In this document: piece after piece, positions 26,688-34,820 of the stretch
Numbering within the stretch: the stretch's first letter is position 1
Layout: every line of letters starts with the position of its first letter
DNA from: Butyricicoccus_B sp017886875
GTDB lineage: Bacteria > Bacillota > Clostridia > Oscillospirales > Butyricicoccaceae
DNA length: 64,000 nt
NCBI GenBank assembly: GCA_963931655.1
Contig: OZ007036.1
Coordinates: 682,001-746,000 of the forward strand
Direction of reading: 5' to 3'
The notes under the pieces: model-generated
The model's input: the letters and a program-made list of their open reading frames with translations, nothing else
Told to the model about the DNA's origin: nothing
The model's database searches: none
Translations under genes and position numbers: made by a program

Positions 26688-28559
26688 CTATCTACCTATT
26701 TTCTTTAAGGTGTATTTTGCTTTTTCTGCAATTTTTTCACTGTTTATTCCGCAATATTCATATACATGTTTTATATCTCCATGAGGCATAAACCTATTCC
26801 CTGTGTTAAAACAAATCACTTTTTTCCCTGTTGCTATTCGTGCAATACATTCGCTAAAACTGCCATTTTGCACCACATCTTCAACAACTGCAATATATTT
26901 TGCAAAACTTGGCATTTGCTCGTTGAGTTTTTGCACAGATTGTTCGGAAATTTCATTTATTTTTATAACTTCAGTTTTTATACCTTGGGTTTTAAGTATT
27001 TTAACAGCATCTAAAACTTCATTTATCATTATACCATAACTAATAAATGTTATATCAGCTTTTTTGTTATCTGTATAAATGCACTCAAATATCTCATTTG
27101 CTGTATCTCTTTTAAATTCGCCCTCTGTACCTCTTGGGTAACGAAGTGCGACCGCACACTTTTCTTTATAAATAGCATTATAAAGCATTGATTTCAGTTC
27201 CGCAAAATTAGACGGACATAGTATTTTCATATTTGGAATTGAGCGTAAAAACGCAATATCAAAAACTCCATTGTGTGTCGCACCATCAGCACCAACTATA
27301 CCTGCTCTATCAAGTGCAAAAACCGCATGAATATTTCCATCTATTGCAACATCATGTATAAGCTGGTCATAACCACGCTGTAAAAAGGTTGAATAAATAG
27401 CACAAACAGTATTTAAACCTTGTTTTGCCATGCCTGCTGTCATTGCTACAGCGTGTTCTTCAGCTATACCAACATCAAAAAAACGTTTTGGATATCTGTT
27501 TGCAAAGCTTAAAAGCCCTGTACCGCTTGGCATGGCAGCAGTAACTGCACAAAGTTTGTTATCTTGCTTTGCAAATTCACACATAGCTTTTCCAAAAACT
27601 GATGAAAAACTTTTTGCATTTGATTTTGCAAGCAAACCTGTTTTAACATCAAAAGCTGAAACCCCATGAAAAGCGTCTGGTCTTTGCTCGGCTGGTGAAT
27701 ATCCTTTGCCCTTTTGCGTCACCGCATGAATTATAACAGGCTTTCTCATCTGTTTAGCTATTGACAATGTTTCACATATAGATTTTATATCATGCCCATC
27801 AATAGGCCCTAGATATGCAAAACCCATTTCTTCAAAAAGCGAGCTGTGAAGCAGTACAGATTTAACTGCACTATTAACTTTTGAAATACTTCTTGAAACA
27901 GGTTTACCTAGTGGTACATTATCAAAAAAGCGTTTAACTTGATTTTTAGCGTTTAAATATTGCGGATTTAATCTTAAATTTGCCAAATGGCGGCTAAGTG
28001 CACCCACATTTTTGTCAATCGACATATTATTATCATTAAGCACAACTATAAGCGGTTCTTTGCTATCTCCTGCACTGTTTAAAGCCTCATAAGACATACC
28101 GCCAGTAAGTGCACCATCACCAATAATAGCCACAACATTATAGTTTTGCCCTGTTACTGTTCTAGCATGAGCCATACCAAGTGCAACAGATACCGAATTT
28201 GAAGCATGACCACTTGTACAAGCGTCTGTTTTACTTTCCTTAGGACGTAAAAAGCCTGATATACCGTTGTATTTTCTTAAATTTTCAAAATCCTGTTTTC
28301 TCCCTGTGAGTATTTTATGAACATAGCATTGATGTCCAACATCATAAACAAGTCTATCAATTTTTGAATTAAACTCACGCTCAAGAGCAACAGCAATTTC
28401 CACAACACCCAAATTAGATGAAAGATGTCCACCTGTTTTAGAAACATTATCAACTATAAATTCTCTAAGCGATGAACAAAGCTGAGCAAGTTCATTATAA
28501 GAGAGCTTTTTTAGGTCTTTTGTGCTTTGGATATTGTCCAAAATTTTATATTTTTTCAT
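26688..28559 (-). CDS. dxs: 1-deoxy-D-xylulose-5-phosphate synthase
   Basis: A 623-aa thiamine-diphosphate transketolase-type enzyme, the first step of the MEP isoprenoid pathway (pyruvate plus glyceraldehyde-3-phosphate). The ThDP motif GDGALTGGMSYEALN, His in SSNLGVVEI...DVGHQCY, and the transketolase pyrimidine-binding part with the catalytic Glu (IAEEHAV) are present. Together with ispA upstream it supplies prenyl precursors. It lies 23 nt after the OapA-like gene. Confidence 0.96.
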   Translation of the reverse strand: MKKYKILDNIQSTKDLKKLSYNELAQLCSSLREFIVDNVSKTGGHLSSNLGVVEIAVALEREFNSKIDRLVYDVGHQCYVHKILTGRKQDFENLRKYNGISGFLRPKESKTDACTSGHASNSVSVALGMAHARTVTGQNYNVVAIIGDGALTGGMSYEALNSAGDSKEPLIVVLNDNNMSIDKNVGALSRHLANLRLNPQYLNAKNQVKRFFDNVPLGKPVSRSISKVNSAVKSVLLHSSLFEEMGFAYLGPIDGHDIKSICETLSIAKQMRKPVIIHAVTQKGKGYSPAEQRPDAFHGVSAFDVKTGLLAKSNAKSFSSVFGKAMCEFAKQDNKLCAVTAAMPSGTGLLSFANRYPKRFFDVGIAEEHAVAMTAGMAKQGLNTVCAIYSTFLQRGYDQLIHDVAIDGNIHAVFALDRAGIVGADGATHNGVFDIAFLRSIPNMKILCPSNFAELKSMLYNAIYKEKCAVALRYPRGTEGEFKRDTANEIFECIYTDNKKADITFISYGIMINEVLDAVKILKTQGIKTEVIKINEISEQSVQKLNEQMPSFAKYIAVVEDVVQNGSFSECIARIATGKKVICFNTGNRFMPHGDIKHVYEYCGINSEKIAEKAKYTLKKIGR

Positions 28560-28582
28560 ATCTTCTCCTCAATGAAAGGATT

Positions 28583-29155
28583 TTATTTAAGTTTAATTGG
28601 TAAAACAGATAAAATCCTTCCAACAGCAAACACAATCGGAACGCTAAAACCTATTGCAAACCCCTTACCTATAGCCTTACCACCTATTGTCATAGCTGCT
28701 ATTAAACCTGTTATAGTAAGTGATACAATGGTAGCGGGTAAAATTTGCATACCAGCAGTAAGTTTTGCGATAATTATAGCACCTGTAGCACCAGAAATAA
28801 TACCTGAAATATCGCCTACAACATCATTACAAAAGCTAGAAACTTTATTTGCATTTCTTGAAAGCCAAACAGCTTCTTTTGCACCAGAAACCTTTCTTGA
28901 TGCCATTGAGTGAAATTCCTTTTCAGTTGCAGATGTTGCTGCCATACCAATAACATCAAAAACAATACCAATGCTGATAAATATAAGTAAAATAACAAAA
29001 GCTAATATATTACCTACATTACTTAAAGCCTCAGATGATATATAAGACATAGAAACTGAGATAAAAAAGCTAAGTATGGTTATAGTGCTAACCCATTTCC
29101 AGTTTACAAGTTTTAACAGATTAGACTTTTGTTTTTTATCAATCAATTTTAGCAT
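28583..29155 (-). CDS. OapA-like OLE RNA-associated membrane protein (DUF21-related)
   Basis: A 190-aa protein with about four hydrophobic segments (residues ~20-40, 45-70, 120-145, 150-180). Between them is a conserved-looking loop: GIVFDVIGMAATSATEKEF...VSGAKEAVWLSRNANKVSSFCNDVVGDISGIISGA. This resembles OapA, the protein known to bind OLE RNA and hold it at the membrane, remotely related to DUF21/CNNM transporters. The decisive clue is context: it lies directly downstream of a ~690-nt structured RNA, with ispA before and dxs-tlyA-nadK-argR-recN after. It may influence Mg2+ or energy stress responses, as reported for OLE in Bacillus halodurans. AAAAGGAG precedes the ATG. Confidence 0.85.
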   Translation of the reverse strand: MLKLIDKKQKSNLLKLVNWKWVSTITILSFFISVSMSYISSEALSNVGNILAFVILLIFISIGIVFDVIGMAATSATEKEFHSMASRKVSGAKEAVWLSRNANKVSSFCNDVVGDISGIISGATGAIIIAKLTAGMQILPATIVSLTITGLIAAMTIGGKAIGKGFAIGFSVPIVFAVGRILSVLPIKLK

Positions 29156-29181
29156 TCTCCTTTTGTGTTATATGTAAACAA

Positions 29182-29205
29182 GGCTCGAAACCAAAGCTTC
29201 GAGCC
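29182..29205 (-). terminator. Hairpin between OLE RNA and oapA
   Basis: 8-bp stem (TTCGAGCC / GGCTCGAA) with an 8-nt loop, followed on the minus strand by TTGTTTACAT. The U-run is imperfect, so it may be a weak terminator, an attenuator for oapA, or a 3'-end stabiliser. Confidence 0.5.
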
Positions 29206-29220
29206 AGTCCTTTATTAGAT

Positions 29221-29914
29221 AAAAAAGGTGACAGCAGACAAGGTAAATCTTACGGCTTAGGTTCGGTTGGATTTCCCCACCACTTACCATGCGTCGCCGC
29301 TCTGGCGGTTTCCCTTTAAAAGGTGCGTCGATATGTTACCATATTCGAGACCGAATTGCCACTTAGTCCGTACTGCAATCCCTTATCTGCCCGCAAAGGA
29401 CAGCCTAGGTGATTTCCACAACAGCCAACACGACCCTTAGCCTCTTTTGCAGGCATGGTTTCAAAATCAATTCCCTTTAGAGTATGGCCGTACTAAAAAG
29501 GGCAGGTACTCTATCCACCATGACCACTCAAGGCAGGCTACTCTGCACATAGCATTTAGGTCGATTTGTGGCACTTCGCTGTATATTGGATATACAGAAG
29601 GTTACTACAAACGCCACCACACCACAATGCAGGTTTCACCCTGCCCCGTTGGACAGCCATCAATCAAATAAAGATGCTATAGGTGTCCGACAGAAAACAG
29701 GTCTCCACGGCAATAGGGACGGTATTTCATGCCATTGAAAAGCGCCCTAAAGCCTTAACCCCCAGCACCCACCCCAGACTGGGCGTAAGAAGCAAGCACC
29801 AGAGACTTCATCGATGTGCCCTTTAACGGATTTTTAGGCCCGCTTTCGGGGACGTATGCACTGACTAGAATACTGCGTCACCTGCGTTAATTTAAAAAAA
29901 ACGCATAGTACACT
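29221..29914 (-). ncRNA. OLE RNA (Ornate Large Extremophilic RNA)
   Basis: A ~690-nt non-coding stretch between ispA and the OapA-like gene. Its G+C is visibly higher than the AT-rich intergenic DNA around it, as expected for structured RNA. It has its own promoter (29921-29950). The 5' segment GGTGACGCAG (minus strand, 29882-29873) can pair with CTGCTGTCACC at the 3' end (29237-29227) with one bulge, closing the whole molecule. A run of six U (29226-29221) follows. Internal hairpins include CCCG-AAAG-CGGG near 29848. The nusB...xseA-xseB-ispA-RNA-oapA-dxs-tlyA-argR-recN order is the published OLE neighbourhood. Ends are approximate; identity rests on context and architecture, not on a covariance search. 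Confidence 0.87.
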
Positions 29915-29920
29915 TCTAAT

Positions 29921-29950
29921 AGTATAACAGATTTACATATATTATTTCAA
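29921..29950 (-). promoter_or_regulatory. Promoter of OLE RNA
   Basis: Minus-strand TTGAAA (29945-29950), 18-nt spacer, TATACT (29921-29926). It predicts a start near 29914, about 30 nt before the OLE closing stem, so OLE can be made independently of ispA. Confidence 0.65.
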
Positions 29951-29960
29951 GTGTATAGCA

Positions 29961-29982
29961 GTATATTTATGCATAAATATAC
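29961..29982. repeat. 22-bp perfect palindrome between ispA and OLE
   Basis: GTATATTTATG is followed directly by its exact reverse complement, flanked by outer C and G residues that also pair. It lies ~10 nt upstream of the OLE -35. It could be an operator, or an AT-only hairpin at the end of the ispA message; there is no T-run of a classic terminator. Confidence 0.6.
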
Positions 29983-30001
29983 AGTATATGATATTTGATA
30001 C

Positions 30002-30889
30002 TTAGTTATTTCTAACTGAAAGTTTATCAGCTAACCAGATTAAAAATTCACTCTCTTCAAAATCATTTTTGACTGCATTTATAGCGTTTTGAGTTAGCTC
30101 TTTAACCTTTTCTTTGCATTTATCAAGCCCGATTTGAGATGGAAAAGTTGATTTTTCCTTTTCAGCATCAGAACCAATCGGCTTTCCGAAAATCTCAGCA
30201 TCACCTTCTATATCAAGAATATCATCTTGTATTTGGAAAGCTAAACCGAGTGAATAAGCGTATTCTTTAGCTGCTTTTAATTTATTTTCATCTGCACCAC
30301 CTAAAATACAGCCCATTAGAGTAGCACTTTCAATTAAAGCACCAGTTTTATATTTTTGCAAAATAACAAGCTCATCATAAGAAATTTTTTTATGCTCAGA
30401 CTCTATATCCATAACTTGTCCACCAATCATACCGAATACACCTGCATTTTTTGCTAGACAATTTGTTGCTTTTAGAATTTGCTCAGCAGTAAATTTTTCA
30501 AGGTTTTCTGGTCTTGTTGCAAGTGCAAAAGCCTCTGTTAACAATGCATCGCCTGCAAGCACAGCCATAGCTTCGCCATATACTTTATGATTTGTAGGTT
30601 TACCACGTCTAAAATCATCATTATCCATGCAAGGTAAATCATCATGTATAAGTGAGTATGTGTGTATCATTTCAAGAGCCACAGCAAATGGTAAAGCGTC
30701 CTTAGGGTTTCCGCCTGAAAGTCTGTAAAACTCCATTACAAGAGCTGGTCTTAAACGCTTACCGCCTGCAAGTGCAGAATATCGCATAGCATTTATAATT
30801 TGCCCTTGACACTCTTTTTCACTTAAAAGCTGGTCTAAAAACTCATGTACATACCCTGCATATTCTGTTAAACGCTCGGAATGTGTCAT
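30002..30889 (-). CDS. ispA: Farnesyl/geranyl diphosphate synthase
   Basis: A 295-aa trans-prenyltransferase. The first Asp-rich motif is HDDLPCMDNDDFRRG and the second is FQIQDDILDIEGD; both chelate Mg2+ for sequential addition of isopentenyl diphosphate. It probably makes farnesyl diphosphate for undecaprenol and quinone or carotenoid-type lipids. The open frame extends 11 codons further upstream into xseB, but AGGAGGA lies 9 nt before the ATG at 30889, which fixes the start. It follows xseB directly and precedes OLE RNA. Confidence 0.94.
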   Translation of the reverse strand: MTHSERLTEYAGYVHEFLDQLLSEKECQGQIINAMRYSALAGGKRLRPALVMEFYRLSGGNPKDALPFAVALEMIHTYSLIHDDLPCMDNDDFRRGKPTNHKVYGEAMAVLAGDALLTEAFALATRPENLEKFTAEQILKATNCLAKNAGVFGMIGGQVMDIESEHKKISYDELVILQKYKTGALIESATLMGCILGGADENKLKAAKEYAYSLGLAFQIQDDILDIEGDAEIFGKPIGSDAEKEKSTFPSQIGLDKCKEKVKELTQNAINAVKNDFEESEFLIWLADKLSVRNN

Positions 30890-30890
30890 T

Positions 30891-31127
30891 TTATGTTTCC
30901 TCCTGTTTAAAATCCTGCTCATTTATTGTGCCATCAGCTTGTTCTGTAAGCAAAGTAACTTTTTGTTCAGCAGTTTCAAGCATTTTTTGAAGTTCGACTG
31001 AAAGTTTCATACCTTGCTCAAAAAGCTTCATACTTTCATCAAGTGGTGCAGTACCTTTTTCAAGATTTATAACTATATCTTCAAGCTGGTTCATTTTTTC
31101 TTCAAATGAAAGCTGTTTTTTTGCCAT
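30891..31127 (-). CDS. xseB: Exodeoxyribonuclease VII small subunit
   Basis: A 78-aa XseB with the family pattern SFEEKMNQLEDIVINLEKG...LDESMKLFEQGMKL. It pairs with XseA to form the exonuclease that degrades single-stranded DNA. An earlier in-frame ATG (31145) overlaps the xseA stop as ATGA, but family starts (MAKK...) and an AGAGGT site favour 31127. It is followed immediately by ispA, as in Bacillus. Confidence 0.92.
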   Translation of the reverse strand: MAKKQLSFEEKMNQLEDIVINLEKGTAPLDESMKLFEQGMKLSVELQKMLETAEQKVTLLTEQADGTINEQDFKQEET

Positions 31128-31141
31128 AGCGAATTTACCTC

Positions 31142-32407
31142 TCATTCTTCTATTTTTAAGGTTTTACATTCAGCACTACCCTTTTTAAACTTAATTTTTA
31201 ATATATCACCCTGTTTTATCTGTGATGAATTATAAATAGCTTTACCTTGCTCATTTACAGTCACAGAATAACCTCTGCTAAGCACTTTAAGCGGGCTAAG
31301 TGCATCTAAAAAGGCACAATTTTTAGTAAACTCACGTTTAGAAATATCAAGTCTTTTATTTATCGCCTGCTCAAGCTGTTTTACTGCAAAATCACATTTT
31401 AATTTATTTTCAGTTTGTTTACTTTCCATAGCACGAATTAAACGTTGTTTATACAGATTAACCATTTGATTTTTCTGCTTTAAAATCTTTTCAGGTGAAG
31501 AAAGTCTATGTAAAAGCGAATTTAATTTTGTATTATAAAGCTCTATTTGTTTATTTTGAGCTTTTACAAGCCTATTTTGCATATTTTGAATATTATAAAT
31601 TAACTTTGTGCTGTCTGGTGTGGCAAGTTCGGCTGCACCAGATGGAGTTGGAGCTCTCATATCAGCCACAAAATCCGAAATAGTAAAATCTGGCTCATGA
31701 CCTACAGCCGAAATTACAGGAATATCGCTTTTAAAAATCTCATAAGCAAGGTTTTCATCATTAAATGCCCATAAATCCTCTATTGAACCACCGCCACGAC
31801 CTATAATAATAACATCAGCTTTATTGTGTTTATTGGCAAGTTTTAATGCTTTTATAAGTTCATTTGGTGCATTTGTGCCTTGAACTGCGGCCGGATATAT
31901 AAGAATGTCTGCAAAACTCCAACGTCTTTTTATTATTCTTAACATATCTCTAATAGCAGCACCTGTTGGCGATGTTATAAGAGCTATTTTTTCTGGATAA
32001 GCTGGCAATAGCTTTTTATGCTCATTATTAAACAAGCCCTCATTATAAAGCTTTTGTTTTAACTGCTCAAATTGTAAATGTAATGTTCCAATGCCTTGTG
32101 GTATCATATCAGCTATATAAAGCTGAACCTGTCCGGTTTTAGGGAAAGAACTAACTCTACCTCTTGCAATGATTTTAATACCATTAGCGAGTTTAAATCT
32201 CAGTTTTAAAGCATCTTGTTTAAATAATACTGCTGAGATTGCTCCACCATCATCTTTAATAGTCATATAATGATGACCAGATGAATGAGCTTTATAGTTA
32301 GATATTTCTCCCTGCACGAACAGGTTATAAAATGACGGATTACTTTCAAGAAGATTTTTAATTTCTGTATTAAGCTGTGTTACCGAGTAAATTCGCTGAT
32401 TTACCAT
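31142..32407 (-). CDS. xseA: Exodeoxyribonuclease VII large subunit
   Basis: A 421-aa XseA. An N-terminal OB-fold (residues 1-100, VTQLNTEIKNLLE...VQGEISNYKAHSSGHHY) is followed by the catalytic core with ITSPTGAAIRDML, IIGRGGGSIEDLWAFNDE and AVGHEPDFTISDFVAD. A long coiled-coil region follows, then a C-terminal segment ending near LSRGYSVTVNEQG. It overlaps the end of the TsaD-like gene by 7 nt. Confidence 0.95.
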   Translation of the reverse strand: MVNQRIYSVTQLNTEIKNLLESNPSFYNLFVQGEISNYKAHSSGHHYMTIKDDGGAISAVLFKQDALKLRFKLANGIKIIARGRVSSFPKTGQVQLYIADMIPQGIGTLHLQFEQLKQKLYNEGLFNNEHKKLLPAYPEKIALITSPTGAAIRDMLRIIKRRWSFADILIYPAAVQGTNAPNELIKALKLANKHNKADVIIIGRGGGSIEDLWAFNDENLAYEIFKSDIPVISAVGHEPDFTISDFVADMRAPTPSGAAELATPDSTKLIYNIQNMQNRLVKAQNKQIELYNTKLNSLLHRLSSPEKILKQKNQMVNLYKQRLIRAMESKQTENKLKCDFAVKQLEQAINKRLDISKREFTKNCAFLDALSPLKVLSRGYSVTVNEQGKAIYNSSQIKQGDILKIKFKKGSAECKTLKIEE

Positions 32408-33339
32408 AAATTTTCTCCGTTCTGCTTTGCTGCAAGAATGGCTACACCAACAGCATTATCACCTGAAAGTTCAGGGCTTGCAAAAAAAGCACCAAATTTT
32501 TCTGACATATGCTTTTGTAAGCTTTTATTACTCATAACACCGCCAGCACATAAAACAGGTGCATTAAATTTAAGTTTTGCTTGTTTTGTAGCCTTATCAG
32601 TTGCATAAATTATAGTTTCTATTGTAAATCTTGCAATTTGTTCTGGCGAAATGCCATTTTTATACATTTGCTCAACTTTATTTTGCATACCAGAAAGTGA
32701 AAACACACTATCATTTACTTTAACAGCAAAAGGTTTTATTTTTTTCGATTTATTAGCGATTTTTTCAAGTTCAGCACCACAAGGAAACTGAAGTCCCAAA
32801 AGTACACCAGCTCTATCCACAAGCTGACCTGCTGAAATATCGCTTGTACCGCCTATCTGCTCAGCCTTAGGCATACCATTATCATCTGGTTTTACAAATA
32901 AAAGTTCAGTCGTTCCGCCTGACAAATGCCAAGCAAGCAAATCACCATTTAATAAATCAAGTTTTCCTGCACTAAAAGCTGCGGCTACTAAATGCCCTTG
33001 CTGATGTGAGGCTGTAAAACAAGGCACATTTAGTATATTTGCTATACTTCTAGCGACATTTTCACCCGCTAAAAAGCAAGGCATATAAGAGCCTTCCACA
33101 GCTCTTGGTCTAGTGCTTACACACACAGCATTTATTTTAATATCTTTAGGCAAATTTGCTATTTGCTCATGTAGATGAAGCGTATGCTGAAAAAGAGCTT
33201 CAGACTGTCTTAAACCAAGAGTACCATGTTTTACATCTAAAAGTCTGCCAGAATTATAATACTTACCTGTTTGAGCATCAAATACCGCTGCTGATGTGCG
33301 GTAATTTGATGTATCAATACCAAGATAAAAACGGCTCAT
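32401..33339 (-). CDS. TsaD/Kae1-like peptidase M22 paralogue
   Basis: A 312-aa ASKHA-fold protein resembling TsaD, the tRNA t6A carbamoyltransferase. Shared features: LGIDTSNYRTSAAV, the metal motif as HQQGH (TsaD usually has HxEGH), LSGGTTELL, CAGGVMSNKSL and SGDNAVGVA. Clostridia often carry such a paralogue besides genuine TsaD, with function unknown. Its start overlaps the nusB stop (ATGA). It occupies the slot where Bacillus has folD, so this operon has swapped or lost folD. The altered metal motif makes me doubt it is the main t6A enzyme. Confidence 0.8.
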   Translation of the reverse strand: MSRFYLGIDTSNYRTSAAVFDAQTGKYYNSGRLLDVKHGTLGLRQSEALFQHTLHLHEQIANLPKDIKINAVCVSTRPRAVEGSYMPCFLAGENVARSIANILNVPCFTASHQQGHLVAAAFSAGKLDLLNGDLLAWHLSGGTTELLFVKPDDNGMPKAEQIGGTSDISAGQLVDRAGVLLGLQFPCGAELEKIANKSKKIKPFAVKVNDSVFSLSGMQNKVEQMYKNGISPEQIARFTIETIIYATDKATKQAKLKFNAPVLCAGGVMSNKSLQKHMSEKFGAFFASPELSGDNAVGVAILAAKQNGENLW

Positions 33340-33791
33340 TCTTTGCCCATTCCCCATTGACGGCTTACAGCACCTAAAATACCATTTACAAAAGAACCAG
33401 TGTCCTCTGTTTCATAGTTTTTAGCAAGCTCAACAGCCTCATTTATTGCAACACCAACCGGAACATCTTGCATATATTTCATTTCATAAAGTGCAAGACG
33501 TAAAACAGCCATTGTCATTCTGGAGATACGTTTCATACTCCAGCCCTTAGCGTTTTTTTCAACAAGCTCATCAAGCTCTGCAAGATGAGTTGCAACACCC
33601 TTTACCACTTCTCTAATATATATGCTATCTTTTTCTGAAATTTTGCCAGCATAAAGTTCAATTTCTCCACCGATTGATTTTAAAATACTTTCATCAAGTC
33701 GGTCTGTTAGGATTTCATCAGCCTCAAACTCATTAAATCCCATTTCAAACACTAAATGCAGTGCGATTTCTCTAGCTTGTTTTCTGCTCAT
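33336..33791 (-). CDS. nusB: Transcription antitermination factor NusB
   Basis: A 151-aa all-helical NusB, which with NusE (S10) assembles antitermination complexes on rRNA transcripts. It begins MSRKQAREIALHLVFEM and contains the AVLRLALYEMKYMQDVPVGVAINEAVELAKNY block typical of the family. It heads the long minus-strand cluster that runs to recN and contains OLE RNA. AACGGAGG precedes the ATG. A possible weak promoter (TTGATT-17-TAATAT) lies in the 111-nt gap upstream. Confidence 0.95.
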   Translation of the reverse strand: MSRKQAREIALHLVFEMGFNEFEADEILTDRLDESILKSIGGEIELYAGKISEKDSIYIREVVKGVATHLAELDELVEKNAKGWSMKRISRMTMAVLRLALYEMKYMQDVPVGVAINEAVELAKNYETEDTGSFVNGILGAVSRQWGMGKE

Positions 33792-33902
33792 TGTTTTCCT
33801 CCGTTATCTTTCCCCTGCACGCACTGAGCGTCACAAGACAAATCCATATATATAGTAATATTAACAATAAATATTTATAAAATCAATAAAAATCAATATT
33901 TT

Positions 33903-34820
33903 TTATATTAGAACGCTTGATATTGTCAAAGCAATCATATAAATAAATACAGCTATAATCGGTTTACAGGTAAAAAAGCTGCTGTAAACACCTTTTGCAG
34001 TACGATTTTGTTTTATATCCTTTAAAAGAGGTTTACCTGCACTCATAATCATTAGGAAAATAGACACTATACCAGCGATTAACACGCTTAAATTTATAAG
34101 CACACCCATATTTTCACTATAAGCAGATATACGCCCTATTATTTCAACAGATAAGTTATTAAGTACATGAAGTATCATGGAAAGACCGATTGAATATTTA
34201 ATAGTTAAATATCCAAAAAGCAAACCTATTACAAGTGCTACTGGAAATTGCACAGCATTTCCATGCATAAGTCCAAAAATAAGTGCACTTATAATAATAG
34301 CGAACCATTTGCCATATCTTTCAAGTGTTCTAAGCAGTACACCTCTATAAAGTAATTCCTCTATAATAGGGGCAATTATAATAGAATACAGCATCATAGA
34401 GCTTGAAACGCTGTGTGATGTAGCTACTTCATTAGCCTCACTAAATGAAACGCCGGTTGATGACTCTAAAAAGTTTATAACAGGTGTCATAGCTATATTA
34501 GTAAGCATTTGCAAGCCCATAATAACAAAAAATATAAATGCAATTTGCACAGGCCATGCCTTTTCACGTTTTTGAATTATATTTATAAGGCTATTATTTT
34601 TAACTCCAACTATAAGCATTGGAATTGCACCGCCAATAGCAGAAAACATAACAATATAACCTTCTATAAGGTTCCAAGTCCTTTCAAGCGGACTAAATAT
34701 ATAGAGAAACTGAGAAGCAATCAAACTCAAAAATAGAGAGAGGAAAAACATTGTAAGCTGGGAAATTACTAACGCCCAACCTATCATCTCAAAATCTGAT
34801 TTTCTTAAATCATACATCAT
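33903..34820 (-). CDS. CPBP family intramembrane metalloprotease (Abi/CAAX type)
   Basis: A 305-aa protein with about eight membrane segments. The three CPBP motifs are visible: EELLYRGVLLR (EExxxR), FGLMHGN (FxxxH) and HVLNN (HxxxN). Bacterial members include bacteriocin self-immunity proteins and proteases of unknown substrate. The ATG at 34820 has an AAAGGGGAAAA site and overlaps the end of the EamA gene; the longer frame starting at 34865 lacks support. Confidence 0.87.
   Translation of the reverse strand: MMYDLRKSDFEMIGWALVISQLTMFFLSLFLSLIASQFLYIFSPLERTWNLIEGYIVMFSAIGGAIPMLIVGVKNNSLINIIQKREKAWPVQIAFIFFVIMGLQMLTNIAMTPVINFLESSTGVSFSEANEVATSHSVSSSMMLYSIIIAPIIEELLYRGVLLRTLERYGKWFAIIISALIFGLMHGNAVQFPVALVIGLLFGYLTIKYSIGLSMILHVLNNLSVEIIGRISAYSENMGVLINLSVLIAGIVSIFLMIMSAGKPLLKDIKQNRTAKGVYSSFFTCKPIIAVFIYMIALTISSVLI

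Noticed and set aside
29447..29671. Open frame of 74 codons inside the OLE region, plus strand
   Set aside because: No ribosome site, unusual composition, and it lies antisense to the structured RNA. The frame is open by chance in higher-G+C RNA-coding DNA.
29156..30001. RNase P RNA, tmRNA or group II intron in the ispA-oapA gap
   Set aside because: I could not find the RNase P core (GAGGAAAGTCC, ACAGAA region), a tmRNA tag frame, or an intron domain V. The gene order points to OLE.
33156..33377. Plus-strand frames over the TsaD-like and NusB genes, and similar shadows elsewhere
   Set aside because: They mirror real genes, lack ribosome sites and have no recognisable protein features.
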